Program-made: the position numbers and the translations under genes
Shown: in pieces, positions 16,188 to 24,250 of the stretch
Layout: every line of letters starts with the position of its first letter
How positions within the stretch are numbered: position 1 is the stretch's first letter
The notes under the pieces: model-generated
What the model was told of the DNA's origin: nothing
The model's input: only the letters and a program-made list of their open reading frames with translations
Database searches by the model: none
Origin: Candidatus Saccharimonadota bacterium
Lineage (GTDB): Bacteria; Patescibacteriota; Saccharimonadia; Saccharimonadales; Saccharimonadaceae
DNA length: 33,734 bases
Assembly: GCA_009778675.1 (NCBI GenBank)
Contig: WRFU01000009.1
Location: 1 to 33,734, forward strand
Direction: 5' to 3'

Positions 16188-16370
16188 ATGTTTCACAAGA
16201 TTCCTCGCCAATATCATCAACCAGTCATTAAGGTCGTGAGTCGTAGCAACAAAAAAGCTATGATTATCGTGACAGATGAGGGGTTGCGTACTCTCCACTT
16301 ACAACCATATACCAAAGACACGTGGATCAGTCATGATCACCGCCTATGGCGTTTGCCAATGGCGGCGTAG
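16188..16370 (+). CDS. 60-aa basic protein of unknown function
   Basis: 60 residues from the ATG at 16188, which has AGGAAAGG upstream; an in-frame start at 16155 lies inside the leader and is unlikely. It is small, basic and rich in His, Lys and Arg, with no membrane segment. No family is recognised. It has its own strong promoter and structured leader and a terminator directly after, so it is an isolated single-gene unit. Such a layout suggests an abundantly made small protein, perhaps nucleic-acid binding, but that is inference. Confidence 0.6.
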   Translation: MFHKIPRQYHQPVIKVVSRSNKKAMIIVTDEGLRTLHLQPYTKDTWISHDHRLWRLPMAA

Positions 16371-16395
16371 GTCGGACACTTTTCACGATCGGTGA

Positions 16396-16421
16396 CGAGC
16401 GCGGTAAAACCGCGCTCGTTC
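16396..16421 (+). terminator. Intrinsic terminator after the 60-aa gene
   Basis: ACGAGCGCGG and CCGCGCTCGT pair perfectly around TAAAA, followed by a short T/AT-rich run. Confidence 0.8.
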
Positions 16422-16498
16422 CATATTTAGATTTTAAGAACCTACAAGACAGTCTTGTTTGTTGCGTAAAAACGATAAAAAAGCTTGAGTGTATCTGT

Positions 16499-16504
16499 TA
16501 TAAT
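16499..16504 (+). promoter_or_regulatory. pcrA -10 box, leaderless start
   Basis: TATAAT ends 7 bases before the ATG at 16512, leaving no space for a Shine-Dalgarno. Confidence 0.7.
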
Positions 16505-16511
16505 AGATACA

Positions 16512-18749
16512 ATGGATATATTGGCGGGTTTAAATGTGGCGCAAAAAGAGGCTGTCGAAACGTTGAACGGCCCGCTTTTGATTTTAGCTGGGGCGGGTAG
16601 TGGTAAAACTAAAACTCTAACCCACCGCATAGCTAATTTAATCGCCAACCACGGTGTAGATACCGGGCAGATCTTAGCTGTTACCTTTACCAATAAAGCG
16701 GCTGGCGAAATGCGCAGTCGTCTAGCTACATTGCTCGCGGATACTAGACAGCATGCTGTTACTGCGCGACTATCGAAGGACGGCGAGAGAGTCAGCGCCG
16801 AGCCCCGTAACGACGGGCGCGAGAAGCGGCGCAGTGGCAGTGTGCTGGCTAGTATCCGCGAACCATATGTCAGTACCTTGGCCTCTAGCCGTACTTTTAT
16901 GCCCTACATGGGTACTTTTCATAGTATTTGCGTCAAAATTTTGCGCATCGAGGCCGAAAACACTAGTTTTTCGCCTAATTTTGTCATCTACGATGATGAT
17001 GATCGCCAAAGCCTAATCAAACGAGCCCTGAAAGAGCTTAATATTGTCGACAAAACTCTAAAACCACGCATGATCAGTAGCGTAATATCTAAGGCTAAAA
17101 ACGACTTTATATCGCCCAGTGAGTTTGAAGCTTATGCTAAATATCCATCCAGTGAGATAATTGCTAAAATTTATGCCCGGTACGAACAAGAACGGGCTAA
17201 AACTGGCGCGTTGGATTTCGACGATTTACTACTAGAAACCGCCAAATTGTTCAGCAACAATCAGCAGGTTCGCCAGCGCTGGCAGCAGCGGTTTAAGCAC
17301 ATTTTAATCGACGAATACCAGGACACCAACGCTGTCCAATACCAGATGGTTAAATTGCTGGTGGGCAAAGAACGCAACATCTGCGTGGTTGGCGACGATT
17401 GGCAGAGTATTTATAGCTGGCGCGGGGCAGATTACACTAATATTCTAAACTTCGAAAAAGATTTTAAAGGGGCGAAAGTTATCAAATTAGAACAAAATTA
17501 TCGCAGCACCCAGCCAATTTTAGACGCGGCCGCTAAAGTTATTGCTAAAAACAAATCGAGAACCCAAAAAGTCCTGTGGACAGATAAAAAACAGGGCGCG
17601 CCAGTGCAGATAAACGAACTGCGCGACGAAACCGAAGAAGCCATGGTGGTCGCTAATCGTATTATTGGGCGGGTCAGCAGCGGTGCGCGCAAGTTTAGTG
17701 ATTTTGCCGTGTTATATCGCACCAATGCTCAAAGCTACCCCTTTGAACGAGCGTTTATGCAGCGCCATATTCCGTACCGATTGGTCGGTGGGGTGCGTTT
17801 TTACGACCGCGCCGAAATTAAAGATTTAATTGCCTATTTGCGCCTACTGTACCAGCCCAACGATCTAGTCAGCCTAAACCGGATTGTTAACGTGCCAGCC
17901 AGGGGCGTGGGCGCGGTTAGCTTGACTAAATTTGGTGATTTTTGGTCAGCCAGTGGTGGCAATATTATCCAAGCGTTACTAAAAAGTGATAACTTAAGTG
18001 GCCTAACCGCTAAAACCAAAGAAAACTTACGGGCTCTGGGCGATGCCTTGATTTTATTGCGTGACAAGATTGAATCTGGCACTACTCCAGGCACAATTGT
18101 GCAAGAATTAATTGATTTGATAGATTACAAAACCTACCTAAACGACGGCACACCGCAGGCTGATGATCGGCTAGAAAACATTGGCGTACTGGTTAGCGAA
18201 GCTGCGCACTACGAAAACTTAGAAGATTTTTTGGCTGATATCGCCCTAATGACCAGCGCCGATGAAAATAGTGAAGGCGATAAAGTCACGCTCATGACGT
18301 TGCACGTGGCCAAGGGGTTAGAATATCCGGTGGTGTTTATTGTCGGCCTAGAAGAAGGCTTGTTGCCGCATGCCAGGGCGGTAGATCTTAACGCTAACAC
18401 CGAAGAAATGGAAGAAGAACGCCGCCTGGCCTACGTGGGCATGACGCGCGCCATGGAAGAACTAATGTTAAGTTTTGCCCAAAGCCGATTCTTTTTTGGC
18501 CGCCGCCAGTACCAAATGCCCAGCCGCTTTTTAGAAGATTTAATGGATCCGACGCAGTTGTTTAGGCCAGATCTGCAAGAGGCCGAAACCTTTATCGACC
18601 AGCCGTTCGCGGTGGGCGACCATGTGCGCTCGCAACAATTTGGCACTGGCGAAGTGACAGATGTGGATGGTTTGGCGGTAGTTGTAATATTCGATTCTGG
18701 CGCCACCAAAACGCTAAATGTAGAATACGCCCGGCTAGAAAAAATCTAA
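16512..18749 (+). CDS. pcrA: UvrD/PcrA-type 3'-5' DNA helicase
   Basis: 745 residues. This SF1A helicase unwinds DNA in repair and replication-conflict removal. Motifs in order: AGAGSGKT (Walker A, about 27-34), TFTNKAAGEM (Ia), TFHSICVKILR, LIDEYQDTNAVQY (II), VVGDDWQSIYSWRGA (III), NYRS (IV), TLHVAKGLEYPVVF (V), EEERRLAYVGMTRA (VI). The PcrA-type C-terminal tail FGTGEVTDVDG...IFDSGATKTL is present. The start is ATG 16512, 7 bases after TATAAT; a TTG further up would overlap the promoter. Residues about 76-113 are extra and basic (SKDGERVSAEPRNDG and so on), encoded by the palindrome 16736-16860; normal PcrA runs from KERV-LL to the TFHS motif with few residues between. The insert precedes the TFHS motif and should be tolerated. 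Confidence 0.97.
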   Translation: MDILAGLNVAQKEAVETLNGPLLILAGAGSGKTKTLTHRIANLIANHGVDTGQILAVTFTNKAAGEMRSRLATLLADTRQHAVTARLSKDGERVSAEPRNDGREKRRSGSVLASIREPYVSTLASSRTFMPYMGTFHSICVKILRIEAENTSFSPNFVIYDDDDRQSLIKRALKELNIVDKTLKPRMISSVISKAKNDFISPSEFEAYAKYPSSEIIAKIYARYEQERAKTGALDFDDLLLETAKLFSNNQQVRQRWQQRFKHILIDEYQDTNAVQYQMVKLLVGKERNICVVGDDWQSIYSWRGADYTNILNFEKDFKGAKVIKLEQNYRSTQPILDAAAKVIAKNKSRTQKVLWTDKKQGAPVQINELRDETEEAMVVANRIIGRVSSGARKFSDFAVLYRTNAQSYPFERAFMQRHIPYRLVGGVRFYDRAEIKDLIAYLRLLYQPNDLVSLNRIVNVPARGVGAVSLTKFGDFWSASGGNIIQALLKSDNLSGLTAKTKENLRALGDALILLRDKIESGTTPGTIVQELIDLIDYKTYLNDGTPQADDRLENIGVLVSEAAHYENLEDFLADIALMTSADENSEGDKVTLMTLHVAKGLEYPVVFIVGLEEGLLPHARAVDLNANTEEMEEERRLAYVGMTRAMEELMLSFAQSRFFFGRRQYQMPSRFLEDLMDPTQLFRPDLQEAETFIDQPFAVGDHVRSQQFGTGEVTDVDGLAVVVIFDSGATKTLNVEYARLEKI
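16736..16860. repeat. PR-G element in pcrA
   Basis: The outer arms CGCGGATACTAG-CAGCA and their inverse (16736-16754 and 16842-16860) are nearly perfect. The inner part, read on the minus strand, carries CTTCTCGCGCCCGTCGTTAC, GGGGCTCGGC and CTCGCCGTCCTTC, shared with mnmA (33265-33341) and partly iscS (31253-31290). The outer arms are unique to this copy. The pcrA frame stays open through it. Confidence 0.9.
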
Positions 18750-18754
18750 CTCTT

Positions 18755-18880
18755 TTGCAAGGTAAACCCTTGCAACAATGTATTTCAAGGCCATTCCTTG
18801 AAATGCTATAGGGTTACGGGCTTAGATCCTGAAACAAGTTCAGGATGACGAATAAACCTTTGCAAGGGTTTACCTTGCAA
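18755..18880. repeat. Composite repeat PR-C, PR-B, linker, PR-A, PR-C
   Basis: Flanking PR-C units (TTGCAAGGTAAACCCTTGCAA-type, 18755-18775 and inverted at 18860-18880) enclose PR-B (18783-18803), a linker with GGGTTACGGGCTTA (the inverse of the one after 16010) and PR-A (18824-18849). It starts 5 bases past the pcrA stop. Confidence 0.88.
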
Positions 18881-18903
18881 TAGCGTAAAGTGTTTTAAAA
18901 TAT

Positions 18904-18932
18904 TTGACAATATGCGATAGAACGATTATCCT
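18904..18932 (+). promoter_or_regulatory. Promoter of the 105-aa membrane protein
   Basis: TTGACA (18904-18909), a 17-bp spacer, and TATCCT (18927-18932). A leader of about 75 nt follows. Confidence 0.7.
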
Positions 18933-19012
18933 AAAGATGTTTTATAGGTGTAGTTTACATTCTTTAAAATGTCATTTCACAATCTGGTGTCCGTACAGGA
19001 AGGAAGTATCAA

Positions 19013-19330
19013 ATGTCTACATTTTGGATTATTGTCTTTATAATTTCCGTTGTTATAGCACTTTTAGTAACAACACGATTCGTCTACTTAAAAGAAACAT
19101 TCAGCCTTAAGCACGAAAGCAAAGCCGACAGGCTGTTTAGAAAGGTGGCTTTTCTGTGCTATCTTGTGCCTTTTGCGGTTTTGATTAGTGGTGTGGTGAT
19201 GAGTGCAATAACGGGGCATATGCCTCCTAACGCATCTTTGTTGGTTTCACTTTTAACTGCCCTATACGCTTGTTGTATGGGTCTATGTATACTGCTGGTT
19301 GGGGCCGTAGCTAGAAAGTCAATTCAGTAA
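19013..19330 (+). CDS. Small three-TM membrane protein
   Basis: 105 residues from the ATG at 19013, preceded by AGGAAGGA. Hydrophobic segments at about residues 4-22, 46-68 and 77-98 predict three membrane helices, with a charged loop of about 20 residues between the first and second. No known family is recognised. It forms its own transcription unit with a strong promoter, a short leader and a terminator at 19356-19386, so it may be a constitutively made membrane component. Nothing in the sequence gives a substrate. Confidence 0.72.
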   Translation: MSTFWIIVFIISVVIALLVTTRFVYLKETFSLKHESKADRLFRKVAFLCYLVPFAVLISGVVMSAITGHMPPNASLLVSLLTALYACCMGLCILLVGAVARKSIQ

Positions 19331-19355
19331 TTGTAACATTACACCAGATTGTACT

Positions 19356-19386
19356 GCCCCTGGTCTAAGAACCAGGGGCTAGTTTT
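19356..19386 (+). terminator. Intrinsic terminator
   Basis: GCCCCTGGT and ACCAGGGGC pair around CTAAGA, followed by TAGTTTT. Confidence 0.85.
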
Positions 19387-19393
19387 GTGTTAA

Positions 19394-19399
19394 TATAGT
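19394..19399 (+). promoter_or_regulatory. Rpf-like gene -10 box, leaderless start
   Basis: TATAGT ends 7 bases before the ATG at 19407. Confidence 0.55.
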
Positions 19400-19406
19400 T
19401 ATACAT

Positions 19407-20552
19407 ATGCGAGTATTTGTAAGGCAAAAATCGTTTCTCGCACTATTTGCGCTGGGTACACTGGTACTTTTAGCGTTAGTTTTAGTGTGTACTTTTACTG
19501 CTAGGGCGACTGATGGCAATGATCATACTCACCTGGTGACGATTTACGATAGTGGGCAACGTTATGTGGTAAAAACTTCAGCTAAAACTGTCAAAGAAGC
19601 CCTAAAAGAATCAAATGTCGAAATTGATGCCAAAGATAACGTTGAGCCAAGCTTAAATGAAGAAATTGTTTCGACCGATTTTAGCATTAACATTTATCGG
19701 GCTAGGCCGGTATTAATTGTTGATGGTAATGTACGGGTTAAGGTGTTAACAGCCGCCCAAACTAACGAAACTATTGCCGACGCGGCTGGGATTAAACTGT
19801 ACCCCGAAGATGAAGTTAAACTAGAGCCAACCAATAACTTGGTGGAATCTGGTGTGAATATGCAGCTAAGCATTAAACGTGCCAAAATCGTCAATGTTAA
19901 TTTTTACGGTGAAAAAATGGTGATGCGTACTCAAAGTAAAACTGTTGGCCAATTTTTGGACGAAAAAAAGCTAGCCCGTGACCCCAATGATTTTGTGTCT
20001 AAAATGTGGGACGACGATATTGTGAACGGTATGACGATCGAAATCTGGCGCAATGGTAAAAATACGCTTAAGGTAGACGAAGACGTGCCATTTAGCGTTG
20101 AACAAATTCGCGATTACGACCGTGAAGTGGGCTACAAACAGATAAAAACACTGGGCAAAAATGGCAAAAAAACCGCTATTTACGAAGTCAACATGTTTTA
20201 TGGCCACGAATTATCACGCAAACTGATCAGTCAAGCTATCACGTTGCAACCGGTGACGCAGGTCGAAGTGGTCGGAGCCAAAATAAGCAATACTTTTAGG
20301 GGTAGTTTTGCCGAAGCTTTGGCCAAACTACGTAGTTGTGAGGGCGGTTACAGTAGTAATACCGGCAATGGTTACTATGGTGCTTACCAGTTTGATATTC
20401 GTACCTGGGGTAATTATGCGGGCTATGCCAATGCGGCGGCCGCACCACCGAGTGTGCAGGACGAAAAAGCCTGGCTAACTTACAAATCTCGTGGCTGGAA
20501 TCCCTGGCCAGCGTGTAGCAACAATCTAGGCTTGCAGGATATCTACCGCTAG
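19407..20552 (+). CDS. Rpf-like secreted muralytic protein with DUF348 repeats
   Basis: 381 residues. The start has a hydrophobic signal region (about residues 9-33). Then come three DUF348-like units of about 40-75 residues each (VKTSAKTVKEALKE, LTAAQTNETIADAAG and MRTQSKTVGQFLDEKK lines), a G5-like stretch, and a C-terminal transglycosylase-like domain of about 75 residues with LRSCEGGYSSN (catalytic Glu in CEGGY), GYYGAYQF and WP-x-C motifs as in actinobacterial Rpf proteins. These cleave peptidoglycan and help wall remodelling or resuscitation. It lies at the cell surface, alone behind a leaderless -10, with a repeat-rich stretch after its stop. A wall-hydrolase role is well supported; the biological trigger is not visible. 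Confidence 0.92.
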   Translation: MRVFVRQKSFLALFALGTLVLLALVLVCTFTARATDGNDHTHLVTIYDSGQRYVVKTSAKTVKEALKESNVEIDAKDNVEPSLNEEIVSTDFSINIYRARPVLIVDGNVRVKVLTAAQTNETIADAAGIKLYPEDEVKLEPTNNLVESGVNMQLSIKRAKIVNVNFYGEKMVMRTQSKTVGQFLDEKKLARDPNDFVSKMWDDDIVNGMTIEIWRNGKNTLKVDEDVPFSVEQIRDYDREVGYKQIKTLGKNGKKTAIYEVNMFYGHELSRKLISQAITLQPVTQVEVVGAKISNTFRGSFAEALAKLRSCEGGYSSNTGNGYYGAYQFDIRTWGNYAGYANAAAAPPSVQDEKAWLTYKSRGWNPWPACSNNLGLQDIYR

Positions 20553-20557
20553 CGTTC

Positions 20558-20585
20558 TTGAGGGGAATCCCATGGCTCCCCTCAA
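20558..20585. repeat. Hairpin after the Rpf-like gene
   Basis: TTGAGGGGA and TCCCCTCAA pair around a short loop, starting 5 bases past the stop. There is no T tract, so it may protect mRNA 3' ends rather than terminate. Confidence 0.65.
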
Positions 20586-20638
20586 CACGCGGACGACTGG
20601 CAAAGCCAGCTCGATCGTTATCCTGGGGTATACCGTGT

Positions 20639-20735
20639 GTCATCCTGAATTTGTTTCAGGATCTAAGCCCGTAACCCTATACCAAAACCACCAGAGCATA
20701 TTGCCCCCAACCCCCTAAAGGGGGAATGCTCTGGC
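20639..20735. repeat. PR-A, linker and PR-D
   Basis: PR-A at 20639-20664 is followed by AAGCCCGTAACCCTATACC, as after the copy at 15985. PR-D at 20691-20735 has CCAGAGCAT/ATGCTCTGG arms around a CCCCCTAAAGGGGG core. A PR-D-like core also occurs inside tatD. Confidence 0.85.
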
Positions 20736-20768
20736 AGCTTTAGCATAGGGCTACTCGTCAGTTTTGAG

Positions 20769-20774
20769 TATAAT
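20769..20774 (+). promoter_or_regulatory. rsmA -10 box, leaderless start
   Basis: TATAAT ends 6 bases before the ATG at 20781. Confidence 0.75.
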
Positions 20775-20780
20775 GGATCT

Positions 20781-21578
20781 ATGGCACAACCCAGAAAATC
20801 CCTAGGGCAGCACTGGTTAAAAGATCGAACTATTTTGGCCGATATTGTTGATTTTGCCGGTGTTACTAGTAGCGATACAGTGCTCGAAATCGGCCCCGGA
20901 CAGGGCTATTTGACTAGTATGTTACTTGGGGTAGCCAAACAGGTGGTAGCAGTCGAAATCGATGCCGATTTGGCTAAAAAACTACCGGGTCAGTTCCCGG
21001 GCAAAAATTTAGAAGTTATAACTGGTGATTTTTTAGCCTTTGATTTACGCCAACTGCCGGCTGGTTATAAAGTGGTGGCCAATATCCCCTATTACATAAC
21101 CGCCGCTGTGGTTCGTACGCTATTAACAGCCGCTAATAAACCAACTAGTATTACGCTGTTGGTGCAAAAAGAAGTCGCCGAAAGGTTAGCTGCCAAGCCT
21201 GGCGATATGAGTGTTTTGGCCATTAGTGCCCAATTTTATGCGAATGTTACACTTGGCTTTGTAGTACAAGCCAAGTATTTTACCCCACCACCAAAGATCA
21301 ACAGTCAGCTAGTGCGCCTAACCATTTCAAGGCCATTCCTTGAAAGAGAGTTTCAAGGAATGGCCTTGAAAGGTTTGCAAGACGAAAAGGAGTTTTTTAA
21401 ACTGGTACGGGTAGGTTTTAGCAACAAACGTAAAAAACTGGTTTCTAATTTAGCGGTTGGTTACCAAATCGATAAGCAAGTAGTTGAAACTTTATTTGCT
21501 AAGCTTGGCCTAAGCCCCGAAATCCGAGCGCAAGATCTATCACTTGATGATTGGCAAAAGTTATACAAAAATATCTAA
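20781..21578 (+). CDS. rsmA: 16S rRNA adenine dimethyltransferase RsmA (KsgA)
   Basis: 265 residues. It dimethylates the two adjacent adenines near the 3' end of 16S rRNA during small-subunit maturation, using S-adenosylmethionine. Motifs: GQHWLKD (9-15), EIGPGQGYLT (motif I, about 36-45), VEID (58-61), NIPYYIT (motif IV, 101-107), and PPPKINSQLVRL (169-180, usually PPPKVDS). It starts 6 bases after TATAAT. Between LVRL and EKEFFKL there are about 17 extra residues (182-198), encoded by a perfect PR-B hairpin (21325-21371). They fall in the C-terminal domain loop, away from the catalytic core. Confidence 0.97.
   Translation: MAQPRKSLGQHWLKDRTILADIVDFAGVTSSDTVLEIGPGQGYLTSMLLGVAKQVVAVEIDADLAKKLPGQFPGKNLEVITGDFLAFDLRQLPAGYKVVANIPYYITAAVVRTLLTAANKPTSITLLVQKEVAERLAAKPGDMSVLAISAQFYANVTLGFVVQAKYFTPPPKINSQLVRLTISRPFLEREFQGMALKGLQDEKEFFKLVRVGFSNKRKKLVSNLAVGYQIDKQVVETLFAKLGLSPEIRAQDLSLDDWQKLYKNI
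21325..21371. repeat. Perfect PR-B hairpin inside rsmA
   Basis: Two PR-B units in opposite orientation form a perfect 21-bp stem with loop GAGAG. The frame is kept, adding about 17 residues. Confidence 0.95.
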
Positions 21579-21620
21579 TTTAGTAGGCGCTTGTGCTTGC
21601 CGCTATTTGACCTATATAGG

Positions 21621-21626
21621 TATAAT
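21621..21626 (+). promoter_or_regulatory. -10 box, leaderless start
   Basis: TATAAT ends 6 bases before the ATG at 21633. Confidence 0.7.
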
Positions 21627-21632
21627 CCCGGT

Positions 21633-22790
21633 ATGAGAACAATCCCGTATAACGCTGAACATATTAACCCACCTGACTTTTCAAATATTAATCCAGAAGA
21701 TTACCGCTACTATGCCCGGAGGTACACTCATGAACCGGAAATAAGCGACCAGATCGGCTATATTATGCCTAGCGGGGAAGTTCTAAGTGAGCCGTTTGCT
21801 TTTAATGGTTTTAACCACAACATGTATGGTATTACCGAAGCTGTACCCATAGCCGGAGCATTCTTTGACTATCTTTTTCATACCTACCATGGTACTGATT
21901 CAACAACCTGGGATGAGCGCATTGCTCGTTTAGAAGAATGGTCAAAACAGGAAAGTTACGATACGGATTGGCCCAAAATATTAGGCACTAACCTTGACCA
22001 GCCCAAAACCAAACAACATTATTTACGGCAGGCTACAAACTGGGGGCGTTTTTACGATATCTTTAGCGATGGGTTTAACGTTCAAAAGGCTAACGAGTGG
22101 ATTCTAGAAGAACGCGAAGCTGGAACTAGCTTTTGGAGTGAGTCAATACATGATGGGTTTGATCATATTTACGCTAATGGGCAGTCCTCTTACCAGATAC
22201 AACGGCAAGAATTTGTCATTCAACGAGACCTAATGGCGTTTTTAAAACCGGTTTTTGGCAGCCATTTGAATGTCCACGAAGCTTTAGGCGGGCTTGACAG
22301 TGGTTGGAATCCAAATTTTGAGGTTAATATTCATCCTGTAACGATAGCGCCGGATGACGAAAGGGCTCGTGGCGGCAAGATCAGAGCCTATACAAACAGG
22401 ATGTACCCAGTTGAGACCTACGCCCAGCCTATTAAAACAATTTTGGTACAAGTTTTAGGCTACGATGCTATTGAGCGTACTGATAAAACTATTACGACTT
22501 CATGCAATAACCCAAATGAACGATTCCATGACTATATTTTGATGGGTTGGACAATCCATCAGGTACCTAAATACGCCTGGGATAATAAGCTCGATAAGTA
22601 TACCGAAGCACCAGCCGCAGGGGCAGCCGTCATGCGGCAAGAACTTGAATTGGCAGAAGAACTAGTCAAAATCACTGCAGACGCCTCGTTAGAGGAACGA
22701 GCGCAATTTTTTGAAAATAGTGAGTCTCATCTCCGCGATATTGGGCAGGTGGTAATTGCCCGCGCTCGAAAGGATGGACAATTGTCATAA
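21633..22790 (+). CDS. 385-aa protein of unknown function
   Basis: 385 residues from the ATG at 21633, chosen because TATAAT lies 6 bases upstream; the frame is open from 21591, but that start would precede the promoter. No signal peptide or membrane segment is visible, and the protein is rich in aromatic and acidic residues, so it should be a soluble cytoplasmic protein. I recognise no family or catalytic motif; Asp, His and Glu residues are scattered (for example HDGFDH near residues 168-173). It lies between rsmA and a membrane protein gene, each with its own promoter, so context gives no function. Confidence 0.72.
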   Translation: MRTIPYNAEHINPPDFSNINPEDYRYYARRYTHEPEISDQIGYIMPSGEVLSEPFAFNGFNHNMYGITEAVPIAGAFFDYLFHTYHGTDSTTWDERIARLEEWSKQESYDTDWPKILGTNLDQPKTKQHYLRQATNWGRFYDIFSDGFNVQKANEWILEEREAGTSFWSESIHDGFDHIYANGQSSYQIQRQEFVIQRDLMAFLKPVFGSHLNVHEALGGLDSGWNPNFEVNIHPVTIAPDDERARGGKIRAYTNRMYPVETYAQPIKTILVQVLGYDAIERTDKTITTSCNNPNERFHDYILMGWTIHQVPKYAWDNKLDKYTEAPAAGAAVMRQELELAEELVKITADASLEERAQFFENSESHLRDIGQVVIARARKDGQLS

Positions 22791-22824
22791 AAGTACAGTA
22801 ACTCGATCTGTTGCAGGTCTATAC

Positions 22825-22853
22825 TTGGCAAAATAAAGCGTAAGCTGTATAGT
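22825..22853 (+). promoter_or_regulatory. Promoter of the 22890 gene
   Basis: TTGGCA (22825-22830), a 17-bp spacer, and TATAGT (22848-22853). AGGGGG lies just before the ATG at 22890. Confidence 0.7.
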
Positions 22854-22889
22854 GTAGGTAAATAAGTATTCCATAAATTAGGGGGTAAA

Positions 22890-23429
22890 ATGACACCAGA
22901 TGAAAATACAACTGTAACACCAGATATCGGTGCTATGCCGGCAGAAGAGCCAACCACTCCACCAGCCGACGTTGCTATGCCAGATCCAATCGATGTGGCC
23001 AATAATGGTGGCGATTTAAGCGGTGCAGCACCAGCAGATCCGCTAGCGCCAGTTGATCCTTTAGCCGATACTAGTTCAAACACACCTAGTTTTGATACTC
23101 CGAGTGGTGATATGGGCGAATCAATCCCAGTTAACCACGACACACCAGATGACAACATGGCCGATACCCCAAGTAACGATTATGCTGCCCCACCAGCTGA
23201 CGAACCAGCCGTTAGCAATCCGTTTGCTAGTGCTATCGACGACAAGCCAGTCGAGCCAGAAGCCCCAGTCGAAATGCCAACCCCTGTTCCAGAACCAAAA
23301 GCCAGTGGTGGCCACGGTGGTGCTAACGTGGTGCTAGTGATAGGTGTGGTTATTACACTGTTAATTTCGATCGCGGCGTTAGTTGTAGCCCTTGATGCTG
23401 CCGGCATGATATCTATTTTTAGCAAATAA
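22890..23429 (+). CDS. Acidic Pro-rich tail-anchored protein
   Basis: 179 residues from the ATG at 22890 with a strong Shine-Dalgarno. The first ~140 residues are low-complexity and acidic, rich in Pro, Asp, Ala and Thr, with no domain visible. A single helix (about 149-172, starting GGANVVLVIGVVITLL) and six residues beyond end the protein. It has the same plan as the protein at 15079-15963 but no convincing sequence identity outside composition. An exposed or cytoplasmic linker-type role is possible; no function can be assigned. Confidence 0.7.
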   Translation: MTPDENTTVTPDIGAMPAEEPTTPPADVAMPDPIDVANNGGDLSGAAPADPLAPVDPLADTSSNTPSFDTPSGDMGESIPVNHDTPDDNMADTPSNDYAAPPADEPAVSNPFASAIDDKPVEPEAPVEMPTPVPEPKASGGHGGANVVLVIGVVITLLISIAALVVALDAAGMISIFSK

Positions 23430-23762
23430 TTTCGTTATTTTTTACTTAAATTTCTATTTGTGATTTGACATTGTTAGTTATCTGTGCTATACTGAAAGAG
23501 TAGGGCATTGTGCTTTACAGTATATGGACAATTAGAGCGCTGTGAAACGCACGTTAAAGTGTGTACACACTTTTTGTTTTCGCTTTATTGCAAAACAAAA
23601 AGTGTGTACACACTTTTTGTTTTCGCTTTATTGCAAAACAAAAAGATACTCTTTTATTGACCGTCGCACTTAAGAGAACTAGCGATTCCAGGGTTTATTT
23701 TGGTTTTACCAACCTAAAGTTGGTTTATATATAGCAGCTATTACCAAGGAAGGAATCAGAAA
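23430..23762 (+). promoter_or_regulatory. Promoter, 43-bp tandem repeat and leader
   Basis: TTGACA (23465-23470), a 17-bp spacer ending in TGC and TATACT (23488-23493) start a leader of about 265 nt. Within it two exact 43-bp direct copies (23556-23598 and 23599-23641) each hold the palindrome AAAGTGTGTACACACTTT followed by TTGTTTT, so each looks like a weak intrinsic terminator. A good AAGGAAGGA precedes the ATG at 23763. No ORF is seen in the leader. Confidence 0.75.
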
Positions 23763-24170
23763 ATGGCAGAAGACAAGACAGCGACACCAGAAACTGAAAC
23801 TGAGACTGAGAACGAAACCACCGAGCCCGAACCGGTCTATGTAGTCAACGGGCAAGAAATTCGGCAACTTGCGACTAAAGAGGAAGCTGTCAACTTCACA
23901 GTCGAGGCGGCTATCAAGTTGGGCACTATTATGCCCGGGGCAGAAGATAAAATCCGAGAGATCTTTGAGCAGATGTATGATGAATCCGCAGTTAATATGC
24001 GAGTTATACAAGTCACTCATCCGACTACGGATATAATGCCACAGCCATGTGAAATCGCCGCCTTCATCTTGAGGGAACACCTCAAAAGAGTGACAGAGAC
24101 ACCACCTGTCGATCCCTCGCTTCCCTCGTTCATGGACATGTTAGCGCTAGCAATGGCATCGTATGACTAG
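23763..24170 (+). CDS. 135-aa acidic protein of unknown function
   Basis: 135 residues from the ATG at 23763 with AAGGAAGGA upstream. The first 25 residues are Glu/Thr-rich, and the remaining ~110 look like a small helical globular domain. There is no signal peptide, membrane segment or recognised motif, so it is probably cytoplasmic. It is a single gene with a strong promoter, a repeat-bearing leader and its own terminator (24190-24220). The repeats in the leader suggest post-initiation control, but no function can be given. Confidence 0.7.
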   Translation: MAEDKTATPETETETENETTEPEPVYVVNGQEIRQLATKEEAVNFTVEAAIKLGTIMPGAEDKIREIFEQMYDESAVNMRVIQVTHPTTDIMPQPCEIAAFILREHLKRVTETPPVDPSLPSFMDMLALAMASYD

Positions 24171-24189
24171 CTTTAGCTGGTTCTCGAAC

Positions 24190-24220
24190 GCGACCCCGAC
24201 ACTTGTCGGGGTCGCTTTCT
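24190..24220 (+). terminator. Intrinsic terminator
   Basis: GCGACCCCGAC and GTCGGGGTCGC form a perfect 11-bp stem around ACTT, followed by TTTCT. Confidence 0.85.
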
Positions 24221-24238
24221 ATTCTATTTAAAACAGGG

Positions 24239-24244
24239 TAAACT
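24239..24244 (+). promoter_or_regulatory. metG -10 box, leaderless start
   Basis: TAAACT ends 6 bases before the ATG at 24251. Confidence 0.6.
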
Positions 24245-24250
24245 AGGGTT

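Noticed and set aside
23556-23641. Tandem repeat as a CRISPR array
   Set aside because: Only two directly joined copies, no spacers and no cas genes.
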